NCBI RefSeq assembly: GCF_000175215.2
Contig: NC_014816.1
Location: forward strand, 372,001 to 436,000
Origin: Asticcacaulis excentricus CB 48
GTDB lineage: Bacteria; Pseudomonadota; Alphaproteobacteria; Caulobacterales; Caulobacteraceae
Direction: 5' to 3'
DNA: 64,000 bases
In this document: positions 32,983-42,080 of the stretch, one piece after another
Numbering within the stretch: position 1 is the first letter of the stretch
How the letters are laid out: each line of letters begins with the position of its first letter
Notes under the pieces: generated by a model
What the model saw: the letters and a program-made list of their open reading frames with translations, nothing else
The model's database searches: none
Told to the model about the DNA's origin: nothing
Position numbers and translations under genes: made by a program

Positions 32983-33810
32983 ATGAAAACGCTGATGACA
33001 TGGGTCGGGCGGCTGGTGATGGCGCTGATCCTCATGGCGGGTCTGGCCTATGGCGGGGCCTGCGGCTACCTCTTTGTGGTGCAGCGCGACAAGCTCTATA
33101 GCCTGCCCCCCGGCGTGCCGCCTCTACCTGTCGCGCAGGTGCCGGGGATAAAGGACGTGCATCTTAAAACCCCCGATGGGGCGGTTTTGCGCGCCTGGTA
33201 TCTGCCGCCGCGCGGACAGGCCCCGGTGTTTCTGTTTCTGGGCGGCAAGGGGGCGAGCCTCGGCGATCATATGGGGCGTTACAAGCGCATGGCTCAGAAG
33301 GGGGAGGGCTTCCTGGCTCTGGCCTATCGCGGCTTCTCCGGCTCTACGGGCAAGCCGACCGAAGACGGATTGTTCATGGACGGACTGGTTGCCTATGACT
33401 GGCTGAAAAAGGCGGGCTATGCGCCGCAACAGATCGTCATTCACGGCCATTCGCTGGGCTCAGGCGTGGCAACCTATGTGGCGACCCAGCGCCCGGCCAA
33501 GGGCCTGATCCTGGAAGCCCCTTTTACCGCGGCGTCTGACGTGGCGCAGGACATCTATCCCTATGTACCCGTCCAATGGCTGATGCTGGATAAGTTTGCC
33601 AACCGCGACCGCATCGGCTTTGTGCATATGCCGATTCTGATTGTGCATGGCGACCGAGACACGATCGTACCCTTCGCTCAAGGCGAACGCCTTTATGCCC
33701 TGGCCCCTCAACCCAAGACCTTCAAACGCATGGCGGGTGAGGACCATTCGACCCTCACCCGCGCCGGCGTTTATGATGTCTATGACACGTGGCTTAAGTC
33801 ACTTGACTAG
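32983..33810 (+). CDS. Membrane-anchored alpha/beta hydrolase (BEM46/ABHD13-like)
   Basis: A 275-residue hydrolase with one N-terminal membrane segment (LVMALILMAGLAYGGACGYLF). The nucleophile elbow is HGHSLGSG, the acid lies in VHGDRDTIVPF, and the His in GEDHSTL. The LKTPDGAVLRAWYLPP and LALAYRGFSGSTGKPTE blocks match the BEM46 group. The ATG at 32983 places the anchor at the start; an earlier start at 32953 lacks support. The last 12 bases overlap the end of the convergent Yip1 gene. The substrate is unknown. Confidence 0.85.
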   Translation: MKTLMTWVGRLVMALILMAGLAYGGACGYLFVVQRDKLYSLPPGVPPLPVAQVPGIKDVHLKTPDGAVLRAWYLPPRGQAPVFLFLGGKGASLGDHMGRYKRMAQKGEGFLALAYRGFSGSTGKPTEDGLFMDGLVAYDWLKKAGYAPQQIVIHGHSLGSGVATYVATQRPAKGLILEAPFTAASDVAQDIYPYVPVQWLMLDKFANRDRIGFVHMPILIVHGDRDTIVPFAQGERLYALAPQPKTFKRMAGEDHSTLTRAGVYDVYDTWLKSLD

Positions 33811-34974
33811 GGCCAGAGCCTGCCCTTCGTTGATGGCGGCCACGGCGGCCTTCAGGGTGGCCATATCGGCCTTGCCGCTGGCTTCGACCACCAGCCGCTC
33901 ACCGATGACTACTGAATAGCTGCCCGTCTGAGTATCGCCGTCCCACTTCTCGCTGATGATTTTGCCCTTTTCCGAGTGAACCTTTTCGTAGCTGTTGCCG
34001 CTCTGGCTAGACGATGACACATTCATCGCCGTGCCAAAGGCCGCCAGAGCGCCCATGGCCCCGATGTCAGACACCTTAAGCTCGACCCGCTTGTCGCCCT
34101 GCGTATAGACGGCATGCGCCTCAGAGGCCGAATAGCTGCCCGTGCCGCCGCCCGAGGCGCCTGCGTCGCTTTTGGCTGCGCCGATGAAAGTGACGGGCAG
34201 CAAGGCGTCGAGCTTAGCAGGCTCTACCGCCGGGGTTGCCTTGCCCTCTTCCATTGCCTTGGCCGCGGCTTCCATCTTCTTCGCCGCCGCTTCGAGGTCG
34301 TGGCCATTGACCTGTACCGAGCCGTTGGGTGTATCGACCTTCATGGCACCGGTCAGGTTTGGCGCCCCGCCTGCCATCATCCCCGCTGTCATGATGGCGC
34401 CGGTAATGCCGCCGATGATCAGTTGAATGACGACCATGACCACCACGACGACCGCCGTATAGCCGAGGCTCTTGTCCTTGGGCGACTGCATCAGGCGCGG
34501 TAGGCCAGTATAGAGCAGGTAGAGACCATAAAGCCCCAAAAGACCCAGAATTCCCAGAAGTGGCAGCAGGGCGAAAATCCCCGCCAGCCAGCCGGCTGTC
34601 ATCGCATAGGCTGCAACCTTGAAAGCCTGTACATCGTTCTTGACGCCGCCAAAATTGGGCGCCAACGCGTTGATGACAAAAGCGGCGATATAGACCGAAA
34701 CGATTGACAACACATAGCCCAGCACGGCGATGATCAGGCCGCTGACCACCGGCAACTTGCTGCTGATGCCCATAAAGGACATGCCGACCAGACTGTTGCC
34801 GACAAAACCCGCAATGGCCGGGATGGCCGCCAGTATCATAACATAGCCGGTGGTTAGGGCCGCCTTAGGGGTTGGCTCGGAGGCGATCCTTTCCCACTCT
34901 AACGACGGGCGCAGCAATATACCCTTAATGCGCTCCAGCAGAGGCGGACGGGTGGTGGCTTCGACGGTGGACAT
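33799..34974 (-). CDS. Yip1-domain membrane protein with long soluble tail
   Basis: A 391-residue protein. The first half has the Yip1 domain: RIKGILLRPSLEWERIASEP followed by five to six membrane segments (MILAAIPAIAGFVGNSLVG, VSVYIAAFVINALAPNFGG, AMTAGWLAGIFALLPLLGIL, VVVVVMVVIQLIIGGITGA). The second half is soluble with a charged helix (AAAKKMEAAAKAMEEGKA) and a beta-rich end, probably periplasmic or cytoplasmic depending on topology. AGGGGAG lies 6 bases before the ATG at 34974. The role in bacteria is not established. Confidence 0.8.
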   Translation of the reverse strand: MSTVEATTRPPLLERIKGILLRPSLEWERIASEPTPKAALTTGYVMILAAIPAIAGFVGNSLVGMSFMGISSKLPVVSGLIIAVLGYVLSIVSVYIAAFVINALAPNFGGVKNDVQAFKVAAYAMTAGWLAGIFALLPLLGILGLLGLYGLYLLYTGLPRLMQSPKDKSLGYTAVVVVVMVVIQLIIGGITGAIMTAGMMAGGAPNLTGAMKVDTPNGSVQVNGHDLEAAAKKMEAAAKAMEEGKATPAVEPAKLDALLPVTFIGAAKSDAGASGGGTGSYSASEAHAVYTQGDKRVELKVSDIGAMGALAAFGTAMNVSSSSQSGNSYEKVHSEKGKIISEKWDGDTQTGSYSVVIGERLVVEASGKADMATLKAAVAAINEGQALALVK

Positions 34975-35044
34975 GACAGCTCCCCTGAACAGTGAAAAGT
35001 GCCGCATAGTCGGTCAGCCCGCGTCAGGGGTCAATCGCGTGTTT

Positions 35045-36265
35045 TCAGTATCTGTCTAAGGCCACATAGCTCAGCAGATCCCCGGCATGGATCGCTGGCG
35101 CATGGGGCAGGCGACGGATCAGCACGTCACTTTGGGCAAATACGGCGATCAGCGACGAATCTTGATCGGCAAAGGGCCGCAGGGCCGGGCAGCCCTTATC
35201 ATCCGGGACGATGCGCCCCCTCAACCAGGTTTCGCGCGGGCCATTGGCGGCGATGTCGACGGCTGCGGGCAGGCTTAAAAGTGTATCGCGCCCGCCTTGG
35301 CCCAACGCCGCCTTAATCCAAGGCTTGAGGAACAGTTGCGCACACACCATGCTGGAGGCTGGATTGCCAGGCAGGCCCAGTACGCGACGGCCGTCGGTAA
35401 GCAGGCCCGTCCAGGTCGGCTTGCCGGGCCGGATGTTCACGCTGCCGAAGTCGATACGCAGACCCAGCCGCTCTAATGCCGGTTTCACCAGATCGTAATC
35501 GCCGACACTGGCCCCGCCGATGGTGACGATCAGGTCGGCCTCGCTGTCTTTCAGCGCGTCGTGAATACCGTCCAGATCGTCGCTTTCGACGCCAATAAAG
35601 CTGGCTTTCGCGCCCCACTGACGGCACATGGCCAACAGCGCAAAGGAGCCGGACTCAAAAATCTGATCGTCGCGCGGCTCGCTTCCCGGCGCGACCAGTT
35701 CGTCGCCGGTCGAAAGGATGCAGATGCGCGGCCGACGCGCCACTTTCAGCATCTTCTGACCCGCGGCCGCCGCCAGTGACAGCCGCCAGGCATCGAGCCG
35801 CACCCCAGCAGACAGCAGCTCGTGCCCGGCCTTGAAGTCCTGACCTCTGGGGCGAATATGCGTCTTGGGGTCGTTCCAGCCGTCGGGCTCGATAAACACG
35901 CCCATCTCGGTGACGCGGACGTTTTCCTGAATGACCACGGCCCTGGCCCCGTCAGGGACCGGTGCACCGGTATAGATGCGCACGCATTCGCCCCATTCAA
36001 TGCGACCTTCGAAGCGCCGCCCGGCTGCGCTTTCGCCGATCAGGCGTAAAGGCGAGCCCTGCGCCACCGGGTCGGTCAGCGACTTGCAGATGGCATAGCC
36101 GTCCATGGCTGAGGCATCAAAAGGCGGCTGATCGCGCGTGGCGATGACCGGCTCGGTCAATACACGGCCCAACGCCTTCGACAGGGCGGCCTTGCGCGTT
36201 TGCGGTGCCGGAGCTGTCTGGCGCATGAAGGCTACGGCCTCGTCGACGGGGATGCCTCTTCTCAT
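35045..36265 (-). CDS. moeA: Molybdopterin molybdotransferase
   Basis: Inserts molybdate into adenylylated molybdopterin, the last common step of molybdenum cofactor synthesis. It has 406 residues. Visible blocks are RDQPPFDASAMDGYA, GRIEWGECVRIYTGAPVPDGA, ILSTGDELV, TIGGASVGDYDLV, GKPTWTGLL and GLPGNPASSMV. The start ATG overlaps the moaB stop in an ATGA, so the two are translationally coupled. It is the last gene of the moaA-moaB-moeA operon. Confidence 0.96.
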   Translation of the reverse strand: MRRGIPVDEAVAFMRQTAPAPQTRKAALSKALGRVLTEPVIATRDQPPFDASAMDGYAICKSLTDPVAQGSPLRLIGESAAGRRFEGRIEWGECVRIYTGAPVPDGARAVVIQENVRVTEMGVFIEPDGWNDPKTHIRPRGQDFKAGHELLSAGVRLDAWRLSLAAAAGQKMLKVARRPRICILSTGDELVAPGSEPRDDQIFESGSFALLAMCRQWGAKASFIGVESDDLDGIHDALKDSEADLIVTIGGASVGDYDLVKPALERLGLRIDFGSVNIRPGKPTWTGLLTDGRRVLGLPGNPASSMVCAQLFLKPWIKAALGQGGRDTLLSLPAAVDIAANGPRETWLRGRIVPDDKGCPALRPFADQDSSLIAVFAQSDVLIRRLPHAPAIHAGDLLSYVALDRY

Positions 36266-36828
36266 TTTTCCAGAAGCCTCGGCATCAGTTCGACCATGTT
36301 ACACGGTCCGTGGCGCGAATCGAGCTGCCAGCGGATGACCTTGTCCCAGCCATCCTTGCACGCGCCGTTGGAGCCCGGCAGGCAGAATACGAAGACGCCG
36401 CGAATGATCCCTGCCAGCGCGCGCGATTGTAGGGTGGACAGGCCCACGCTCTGAAAACTGACCATATGGAAGATGGTGGAAAAACCTTCGATGCGCTTGT
36501 CAAACAAAGGCTCGACCGCTTCGGGGGTCACATCGCGCCCGGTAATGCCGGTGCCGCCGGTTGTGATGATGACATCGACGAGCTCAGAGTCAATCCAGTT
36601 GGTGATGACTGTGCGGATATGGTCCTTATCGTCGCGCACCAGCTCGCGCGCCGCCACGTGATGCCCCGTCGCGGTGATGCGCGCGTCTAACAGATCACCG
36701 GAGGTGTCGGTGTCGCGCGTGCGACTGTCTGACACGGTGAGGACAGCGATATTGACCGGCTTGAAAGGGCGCTCAAGGTCGATACGTCCGGCGCCGATGT
36801 ACGATTTTTCTTTATCCGTTAGTTCCAT
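36262..36828 (-). CDS. moaB: Molybdenum cofactor biosynthesis protein MoaB
   Basis: Adenylylates molybdopterin before molybdate insertion (MogA/MoaB family). It has 188 residues. Family motifs are IAVLTVSDSRTRDTDTSGD, IITTGGTGITGRDVTPEA, and LPGSNGACKDGWDKVI. GGAGG 6 bases before the ATG at 36828 fixes the start; a longer frame to 36960 would run back into moaA. It lies one base from the moaA stop and overlaps moeA by four bases. Confidence 0.96.
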   Translation of the reverse strand: MELTDKEKSYIGAGRIDLERPFKPVNIAVLTVSDSRTRDTDTSGDLLDARITATGHHVAARELVRDDKDHIRTVITNWIDSELVDVIITTGGTGITGRDVTPEAVEPLFDKRIEGFSTIFHMVSFQSVGLSTLQSRALAGIIRGVFVFCLPGSNGACKDGWDKVIRWQLDSRHGPCNMVELMPRLLEK

Positions 36829-36829
36829 T

Positions 36830-37843
36830 CTATCCTCCGGTGACGGACATGGTCCGGCGCGGCGTGTAGGCGGTTTGCGGAGCCTGCGCCCCGATGAAAA
36901 AGTCGTGCGCCTTCGGTTTGTGGCGCAGGGCCTCGGACAGGGCGGCGGCGAGCGCGGCATTGCTGGCGTCCGCGCGTAGCGCGGCGCGCAGATCGACGTG
37001 GTCCTCCTGACCCAGACACATATAGAGTTGCCCCGTGCAGGTGATGCGCACGCGGTTGCAGGTGTCGCAGAAATTATGGCTCAGCGGCGTGATCAGGCCC
37101 AGCCGGCCGCCGGTTTCCGCAACGTGGTAATAGCGCGACGGCCCGCCCGTAGTATCGCTCAAAGGTGTGATGTCCCAGAAACTTTGCAAATCGGCCATGA
37201 CGTCGTGCAGGGACACAAACTGGTCTTCGCGCCCGACGATCTCTTCGCCCATCGGCATGGTCTCGATCAGGGAAATGTCCATGCCGTGGGCATGCGCAAA
37301 GCGGATCATCTCCGGTAGGTGGCCGCGATTGTCCTGTTGCAGGGCGACTGTATTCAGCTTGACCTTCAGGCCCACTTTTTGCGCTGCGTCGATGCCATCC
37401 AGCACTTTTTTGAGGTCGCCGCCGCGGGTAATGCGCCGGAATGTACCGGCGTCGAGACTGTCTAGAGACACATTGATGCGACGAATGCCGGCCTGCGCGA
37501 GATGCGGCGCGGCCTCGGCCAGAAGTGTGCCGTTGGTGGTCAGGGTCAGCTCTTTCAAACGCCCCTCATGCACCTGCGCACCCAGACGTTTCAGGAAATC
37601 CAGAATTCCCCGCCGAACCAGAGGCTCTCCGCCGGTGATGCGTAACCGCGTCACCCCCTGATCGATGAGAAATAGGGAAAGACGCTCAAGTTCTTCAAAA
37701 CTCAACAGATTTTCACGAGGCAGAAAAGTCTGTCTCTCTGACATGCAGTAGGTGCAGCGCAGGTCACAACGGTCCGTCACCGAAATCCGCACATAGGAGA
37801 TGCGGCGATGATAGGCGTCGATCAGGGCGGGTTCGGAGCGCAT
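36830..37843 (-). CDS. moaA: GTP 3',8-cyclase MoaA
   Basis: Radical SAM enzyme that starts molybdenum cofactor synthesis by converting GTP to 3',8-cyclo-GTP. It has 337 residues. The SAM cluster motif is Cys26-Cys30-Cys33 in SVTDRCDLRCTYCM, the second 4Fe-4S site is CDTCNRVRITCTG, and the C-terminal double glycine of the family is present (SVTGG). Its partner moaC and the moaD/moaE genes are not in the window. It is first in the operon with moaB and moeA. Confidence 0.97.
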   Translation of the reverse strand: MRSEPALIDAYHRRISYVRISVTDRCDLRCTYCMSERQTFLPRENLLSFEELERLSLFLIDQGVTRLRITGGEPLVRRGILDFLKRLGAQVHEGRLKELTLTTNGTLLAEAAPHLAQAGIRRINVSLDSLDAGTFRRITRGGDLKKVLDGIDAAQKVGLKVKLNTVALQQDNRGHLPEMIRFAHAHGMDISLIETMPMGEEIVGREDQFVSLHDVMADLQSFWDITPLSDTTGGPSRYYHVAETGGRLGLITPLSHNFCDTCNRVRITCTGQLYMCLGQEDHVDLRAALRADASNAALAAALSEALRHKPKAHDFFIGAQAPQTAYTPRRTMSVTGG

Positions 37844-37959
37844 GGTCTTGCATAGCCGGAAAATTGCGGTCAGGACAAGGGTTTAGCCTTCTCGATGCCT
37901 TTACATTTGCGTGTGGCAGGGCCACCCTGTGTCAAAATCAATCTACAGGAAATGCCCGC

Positions 37960-39570
37960 ATGAAACGCCGTGATGCCCTCAAAGGCTTGTCCGCCCTGAC
38001 CCTGTCAGCGGCCGTGACACCGGTATCAGCCGCGACCCTCAAGCCCAAATCCGTCACGGTCAAGACCTCAAACGGGCCAGTGATCGGGCAGGTCCGGGCG
38101 GGCACGGCGGTGTTTCTCGGCCTGCGCTATGGCGAGACGACCGCGCCACCCTACCGTTTCCTGCCGCCGCGCCAGCCACAACCGTGGAGCAAACCGGTTA
38201 AGGCTGACCGATATGGCCCAGCCTGCCCGCAACAATCGACACCCGACGCTTACGGCAAGAGCGAGGACTGCCTGTTTCTCAATGTGTGGACGCCGGAGGC
38301 CTCACCGAAACACAAGCGCCCGGTAATGGTCTATTTTCACGGCGGGGCCTATGCCAATGGGTCGGGCTCCGATCCGCTCTACGACGGTACGAATCTTTCG
38401 CAGCGCGGTGATGTGGTGGTGGTAACGGTCAATCACCGGCTCAATGTCTTCGGTTATCTCTATCTGGCGCGGCTGGAGCGGTTGATTTTGGGTCAGCCGG
38501 GCCCTCTGGCTTTTTCGGGGAATTGTGGGCAACTTGACCTCATTCTGGCGCTGGAATGGGTGCGCGACAATATCGCGGCCTTTGGCGGCGATCCCGGCAA
38601 TGTTATGGTCTTCGGGCAATCCGGCGGCGGAGCCAAGATCGCCACCTTGATGGCTACGCCGAAAGCCGAGGGCCTCTTCCACAAGGCGGCGACCATGAGC
38701 GGTCAGCAGGTGACCGCCTCCGGCCCCGGCAATGCTACGGCGCGGGCGAAGGCGTTTCTGGGCGCACTGGGGCTGAAGACCGATGCCGAAGGGCTGAAGG
38801 CCGCGCAGACCCTGCCTTGGGAGACACTGGTCGCGGCGCTGAAGGTCACCGATCCGGTATTGGGCTCCGGCGGAGTCTATATGGGCCCCGTGCTCGATGA
38901 GACGATCCTGGTGCGTCACCCCTTCTATCCGGACGCCGCGCCGCAATCGCGGCACATGCCCATGATAATCGGCAATACACGCGACGAGACGCGCGGCTTT
39001 CAGGGCAATAATCCGGCGTTTCAGAACCTGACGTGGGAAGACCTGCCGGAAAAACTGCCGCCCAATTATCGCGTCGATATCGACCCGTGGCGGGTCATCG
39101 ACACCTATCGCAAACTCTATCCGCAGATGACGCCAACCGATGTCTATTTCGCGGCGACGACGGCGGGGCGGTCCTGGCGCGGGGCGATTATCGAGGCTGA
39201 AGAACGCGCCAAAGTGGGAGCGAAAACCTTTGTCTATCAGGTCGATTGGAAGACGCCCAAAGACGACGGGCGGCTGGGCGCGCCCCACACCATCGACATT
39301 CCGCTCGTCTTCCGCACCACCGCAGTGCCAGAGGCCATCTCGACCGACAGCCCGCAGGCCCGACGCATGGCCGACCTGTTCTGTGACGCCTTTATCGCTT
39401 TTGCGCGCAACGGATCGCCACAGACCCCCGCCCTGCCTGATTGGACGCCCTACAGCTTACCGGAGCGCCAGACGATGCTGATGGATTTGACACCGCAAAT
39501 GGCCAATGACCCTCGCGGTGAAGAACGCAAGCTGTTTGAAAAGGTGCCATTTATCCAGTCTGGCACATAG
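37960..39570 (+). CDS. Type B carboxylesterase, exported
   Basis: A 536-residue esterase/lipase of the cholinesterase-like family. It has a twin-arginine-like signal (MKRRDALKGLSALTLSAAV) and then typical blocks: FLGLRYGETTAPPYRF, SEDCLFLNVWTPEA, VMVYFHGGAYANGSG, and the nucleophile FGQSGGGAKI. An acid lies in TRDETRGF and the His in LGAPHTIDIPLVF. ACAGGA precedes the ATG at 37960 by about 9 bases; an earlier frame start at 37864 lies before the signal. It may act on esters of plant material, but nothing pins the substrate. Confidence 0.9.
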   Translation: MKRRDALKGLSALTLSAAVTPVSAATLKPKSVTVKTSNGPVIGQVRAGTAVFLGLRYGETTAPPYRFLPPRQPQPWSKPVKADRYGPACPQQSTPDAYGKSEDCLFLNVWTPEASPKHKRPVMVYFHGGAYANGSGSDPLYDGTNLSQRGDVVVVTVNHRLNVFGYLYLARLERLILGQPGPLAFSGNCGQLDLILALEWVRDNIAAFGGDPGNVMVFGQSGGGAKIATLMATPKAEGLFHKAATMSGQQVTASGPGNATARAKAFLGALGLKTDAEGLKAAQTLPWETLVAALKVTDPVLGSGGVYMGPVLDETILVRHPFYPDAAPQSRHMPMIIGNTRDETRGFQGNNPAFQNLTWEDLPEKLPPNYRVDIDPWRVIDTYRKLYPQMTPTDVYFAATTAGRSWRGAIIEAEERAKVGAKTFVYQVDWKTPKDDGRLGAPHTIDIPLVFRTTAVPEAISTDSPQARRMADLFCDAFIAFARNGSPQTPALPDWTPYSLPERQTMLMDLTPQMANDPRGEERKLFEKVPFIQSGT

Positions 39571-39571
39571 G

Positions 39572-39997
39572 TCACTGCGCCATAAACACAATCGGGTAGG
39601 GATTGCCCGCGGCATCGGTGTCGGAACGACCGGTTACCGCAAATCCGCACTTTTGATAGAAGGTGACGTTGCCCGTCACCTGTTCGTTGACCTCTACGAT
39701 CAGTGGGCCTCTCAGCGCGCAGGCATGGGCGATCAGGGCGCGACCCACACCGCGCCGCTGGTGCACCGGATCGATAAACAGCATGGCCAGCGTGTTGTCA
39801 CCCGCCAGCACGCAAAACCCTGCGTGGGCACCGTCGTCTTCGGCGACCCAGACCTCGCCGTCCATCAGCCCGGCCAGCAGGTAGGGGCGGTAAAAGTTGA
39901 TATCGCTCTCAGAAAGGAAGTCATAGGCGGCGCGCACCGACTCTTCCCAGATGCGCGTAAGGGCGGCGATATCGGCGGTGGTCGCCGGACGGATCAA
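39572..39997 (-). CDS. GNAT-family N-acetyltransferase
   Basis: A 141-residue acetyltransferase with acetyl-CoA site segment PVHQRRGVGRALIAHA and the strands EVWVAEDDGAHAGFCVLAG and TFYQKCGFAVTGRS. A TTG at 39997 overlaps the stop of the upstream hydrolase in a TTGA, with AAGG seven bases ahead, so I prefer it to a GTG at 40039 that has no ribosome site. Coupled translation with the hydrolase is likely. The acceptor is unknown. Confidence 0.83.
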   Translation of the reverse strand: MIRPATTADIAALTRIWEESVRAAYDFLSESDINFYRPYLLAGLMDGEVWVAEDDGAHAGFCVLAGDNTLAMLFIDPVHQRRGVGRALIAHACALRGPLIVEVNEQVTGNVTFYQKCGFAVTGRSDTDAAGNPYPIVFMAQ

Positions 39998-40827
39998 CGC
40001 AGTACCTTGTCGATCCAGCGGGCGGCCAGCGAGGACCACTGATCGTGCGTACCGTCAAGCTCACGCAGCGCAAAGCCGTGCGGGGCCTGCGCGAAGATGT
40101 GGGCATCGACGTCGCCACCCGTCTGCTGCATGGCCTTGATCAAGTTCAGCGCATGATCGACCGGCACGATTTGATCGTGCAGGGCATAGGCCAGAAACAC
40201 AGGCATTTGTGGGATACCGTGGGGTTCCCCGGCAATGCCGATGGGCCAGGCATCGTAAAAGGCCTGCTTTTGGGCGGGCGGGTAGTCGGGCTTGCCCGCC
40301 GGTGCCTTATATTCGCGGTGATTGGCATTGATGGGCGCATAGGCGATCAGCACGCCCCTGGCCTTTTGAGCGTGAACTTGACACGCCATGACGCCGGCCA
40401 GATGCCCGCCCGACGACAGCCCCACGTGCAGCAGCGGCAGGTCCGTCAGGCTTTCCAGATAATCGAGCGCCTTGAGGCCGTCGCTTAGGGCGATATCGTA
40501 GGGCCACACGCCGCCATCTGCATCCGCCTGCCCGGGCATTCGGTGCGTCAGCACATAGGCATCGATACCTTGCGCGTTGAGCCACAGAGCGACCTCCACC
40601 CCCTCCTTGTCATGGACAAGGTTGATATAGCCGCCACCCCCATAGACGAGGGCGCGCGCGCGCGCCGGAGACGGTGATTTAAACTCGCTAAGTTCGGCGC
40701 GCGTGACCTGCTTGTGGATGCGGTCCGGCCATTGCCCTTCCGGTGCATTGACTGCCCCCTCGGAAATCGCAATTACGCGGTCGGGTATGGGGGCTTCGGC
40801 AGGCAACGCAGGGCGGGCGGTTGGCAT
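39994..40827 (-). CDS. Alpha/beta hydrolase (esterase, BD-FAE-like)
   Basis: A 277-residue hydrolase without a signal peptide. The oxyanion segment is YGGGGY, the nucleophile lies in GLSSGGHLAGVM, the acid in LHDQIVPVDHA and the His in APHGFAL. The pattern fits acetyl-xylan-type or BD-FAE esterases, often found in plant-polymer clusters. It is coupled to the following acetyltransferase gene by a TTGA overlap. Two large palindromes separate it from AraD1. Confidence 0.8.
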   Translation of the reverse strand: MPTARPALPAEAPIPDRVIAISEGAVNAPEGQWPDRIHKQVTRAELSEFKSPSPARARALVYGGGGYINLVHDKEGVEVALWLNAQGIDAYVLTHRMPGQADADGGVWPYDIALSDGLKALDYLESLTDLPLLHVGLSSGGHLAGVMACQVHAQKARGVLIAYAPINANHREYKAPAGKPDYPPAQKQAFYDAWPIGIAGEPHGIPQMPVFLAYALHDQIVPVDHALNLIKAMQQTGGDVDAHIFAQAPHGFALRELDGTHDQWSSLAARWIDKVLR

Positions 40828-40883
40828 GGGCTTGTCCTTCTTGTCCGGGGCAAGCGGTAATGCCGGGGCGCAGAGGCGTCAAC

Positions 40884-40919
40884 CCTTATACGTCCCCGGC
40901 GTACCGGGGAGGTATAAGG
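40884..40919. repeat. Interspersed palindrome, copy A
   Basis: CCTTATAC, GT, CCCCGG, CGTA, CCGGGG, AG, GTATAAGG: 14 paired positions in two helices. The core TCCCCGGCG(T/A)ACCGGGGAG is nearly identical to copy B at 44701-44731 and related to copy C at 50584-50614. It lies just past the AraD1 stop. Confidence 0.75.
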
Positions 40920-40922
40920 CTC

Positions 40923-41933
40923 TTATAAGCGCATCACTTTCGCTGTGCTGGCCAGAGGCTCGGTGGTTTTGAGCGGGTTTCTGAGCGGGTGGACGAAGGG
41001 GCGGGCATCGATTTCGAACACGTCGCCTGTTTGCGTCTTCACACCGTCGGCAAAGCTCGCTGTGGCCGTGCCGAAGCAGTGCACGTGCACATCGCCCGGC
41101 ACGCGGAACAGCTCGTACTTGAAGTGGTGGTGTTCCAGATTCTCAAACGTGTGGGACATATTGTCCTCACCGGAGATGAACGGCTTTTCCCAGATCACTT
41201 CGTTGCCGCGCACGATCTTCGACGTGCCTTCCACGTGGCTCGGCAGGTCGCCGGTCAGAATCTCGACACCCAGAGACGCCGGGCGCAGCTTGGAGTGGGC
41301 CAGCCACAGATAGTTCTGCTTCTCGGTCACGTGGTCGGAGAACTCATTGGCCAGCGCAAAGCCAATGCGATAGGGCTGTGCATCCTCACCGATGACGTAG
41401 ATACCGGCCATTTCCGGCTCCTCACCGCCGTCTTCGGCAAAGCCCGGCGACACCAGCTCCGCGCCCGGCCCGACCAGTGCGTAACCATTGCCCTTATAGA
41501 ACCATTCCGGCTGAGCTCCGGCGGTGCCCGATGCCGGCTTGCCACCCTTCACGCCCATCAGGAACATGCGCATCGAGTCGGTCAGATTTTCTTCGCCACC
41601 TGCGTCTTTGGCCTTGGCGTGCATCTTGTCGCGGCCCTCAGCGGAGCCCAGGTGCGTCAGACCCGTCCCGGTCAGGTGCAGGTGCGCCGGGTCCGGATGG
41701 TCAATCGGGGCCAGCACACGCCCTTCGGACAGGGCCAGCGCGATATCGACCGCCTCGCCGAGGCCCTGCTGCGCCACCTGATCAGCAATAGAGCGTTTGG
41801 CCGCAATGGCGGCCTTGGCCAGCTCATAGGTCGTGGTCACGCCCACAATAACCTTAGCCGAACCGTCATCCTCGGCAGCGGCCACGCCGCGCGTCCCGTG
41901 GGCATCGACAAACTGGATCAGGCGAAGGGTCAT
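40923..41933 (-). CDS. AraD1 family (FAH-fold) sugar-acid enzyme
   Basis: A 336-residue fumarylacetoacetase-fold protein of the AraD1/GguC group, linked to dehydration of 2-keto-3-deoxy sugar acids such as L-2-keto-3-deoxyarabonate. The start LRLIQFVDAHGTRGVA, the metal-site region with HLTGTGLTHLGSAEGRDKMH, EPEMAGIYVIGEDAQPYRIG and the SKLRPASLGVEILTGDLP block are seen. It is divergent from the GntR regulator at 42205, which probably controls it. It would fit at the lower end of pectin or arabinose breakdown. The exact substrate is inferred. Confidence 0.85.
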   Translation of the reverse strand: MTLRLIQFVDAHGTRGVAAAEDDGSAKVIVGVTTTYELAKAAIAAKRSIADQVAQQGLGEAVDIALALSEGRVLAPIDHPDPAHLHLTGTGLTHLGSAEGRDKMHAKAKDAGGEENLTDSMRMFLMGVKGGKPASGTAGAQPEWFYKGNGYALVGPGAELVSPGFAEDGGEEPEMAGIYVIGEDAQPYRIGFALANEFSDHVTEKQNYLWLAHSKLRPASLGVEILTGDLPSHVEGTSKIVRGNEVIWEKPFISGEDNMSHTFENLEHHHFKYELFRVPGDVHVHCFGTATASFADGVKTQTGDVFEIDARPFVHPLRNPLKTTEPLASTAKVMRL

Positions 41934-42018
41934 GGATCACTCCCAACAAATATTGCTCTTAAAACTCAGACAATTGATTGTGACTTAGGCCCGCCTTTGC
42001 GGTTTGTCAAATCGTGTT

Positions 42019-42028
42019 TATGATCATA
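42019..42028. promoter_or_regulatory. TATGATCATA palindrome in AraD1-gntR gap
   Basis: A perfect 10-bp palindrome 86 bp upstream of the AraD1 start and identical to that at 10466-10475 before the TonB receptor. It is a candidate operator for the divergent GntR/FadR-type regulator. Confidence 0.4.
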
Positions 42029-42080
42029 CGAAGATTCTCGTACACTCGTCTCTGCGCGAGCAGGGAAACGGAGGATTGGA

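Noticed and set aside
38302..39288. Open frame of 328 codons opposite the type B carboxylesterase
   Set aside because: Shadow of a recognised gene; composition is arginine-rich without motifs.
40989..42023. Long open frame (344 codons) opposite the AraD1 gene
   Set aside because: It is antisense to a clear FAH-family gene, has no ribosome site or family pattern, and arises from GC-rich codon bias.
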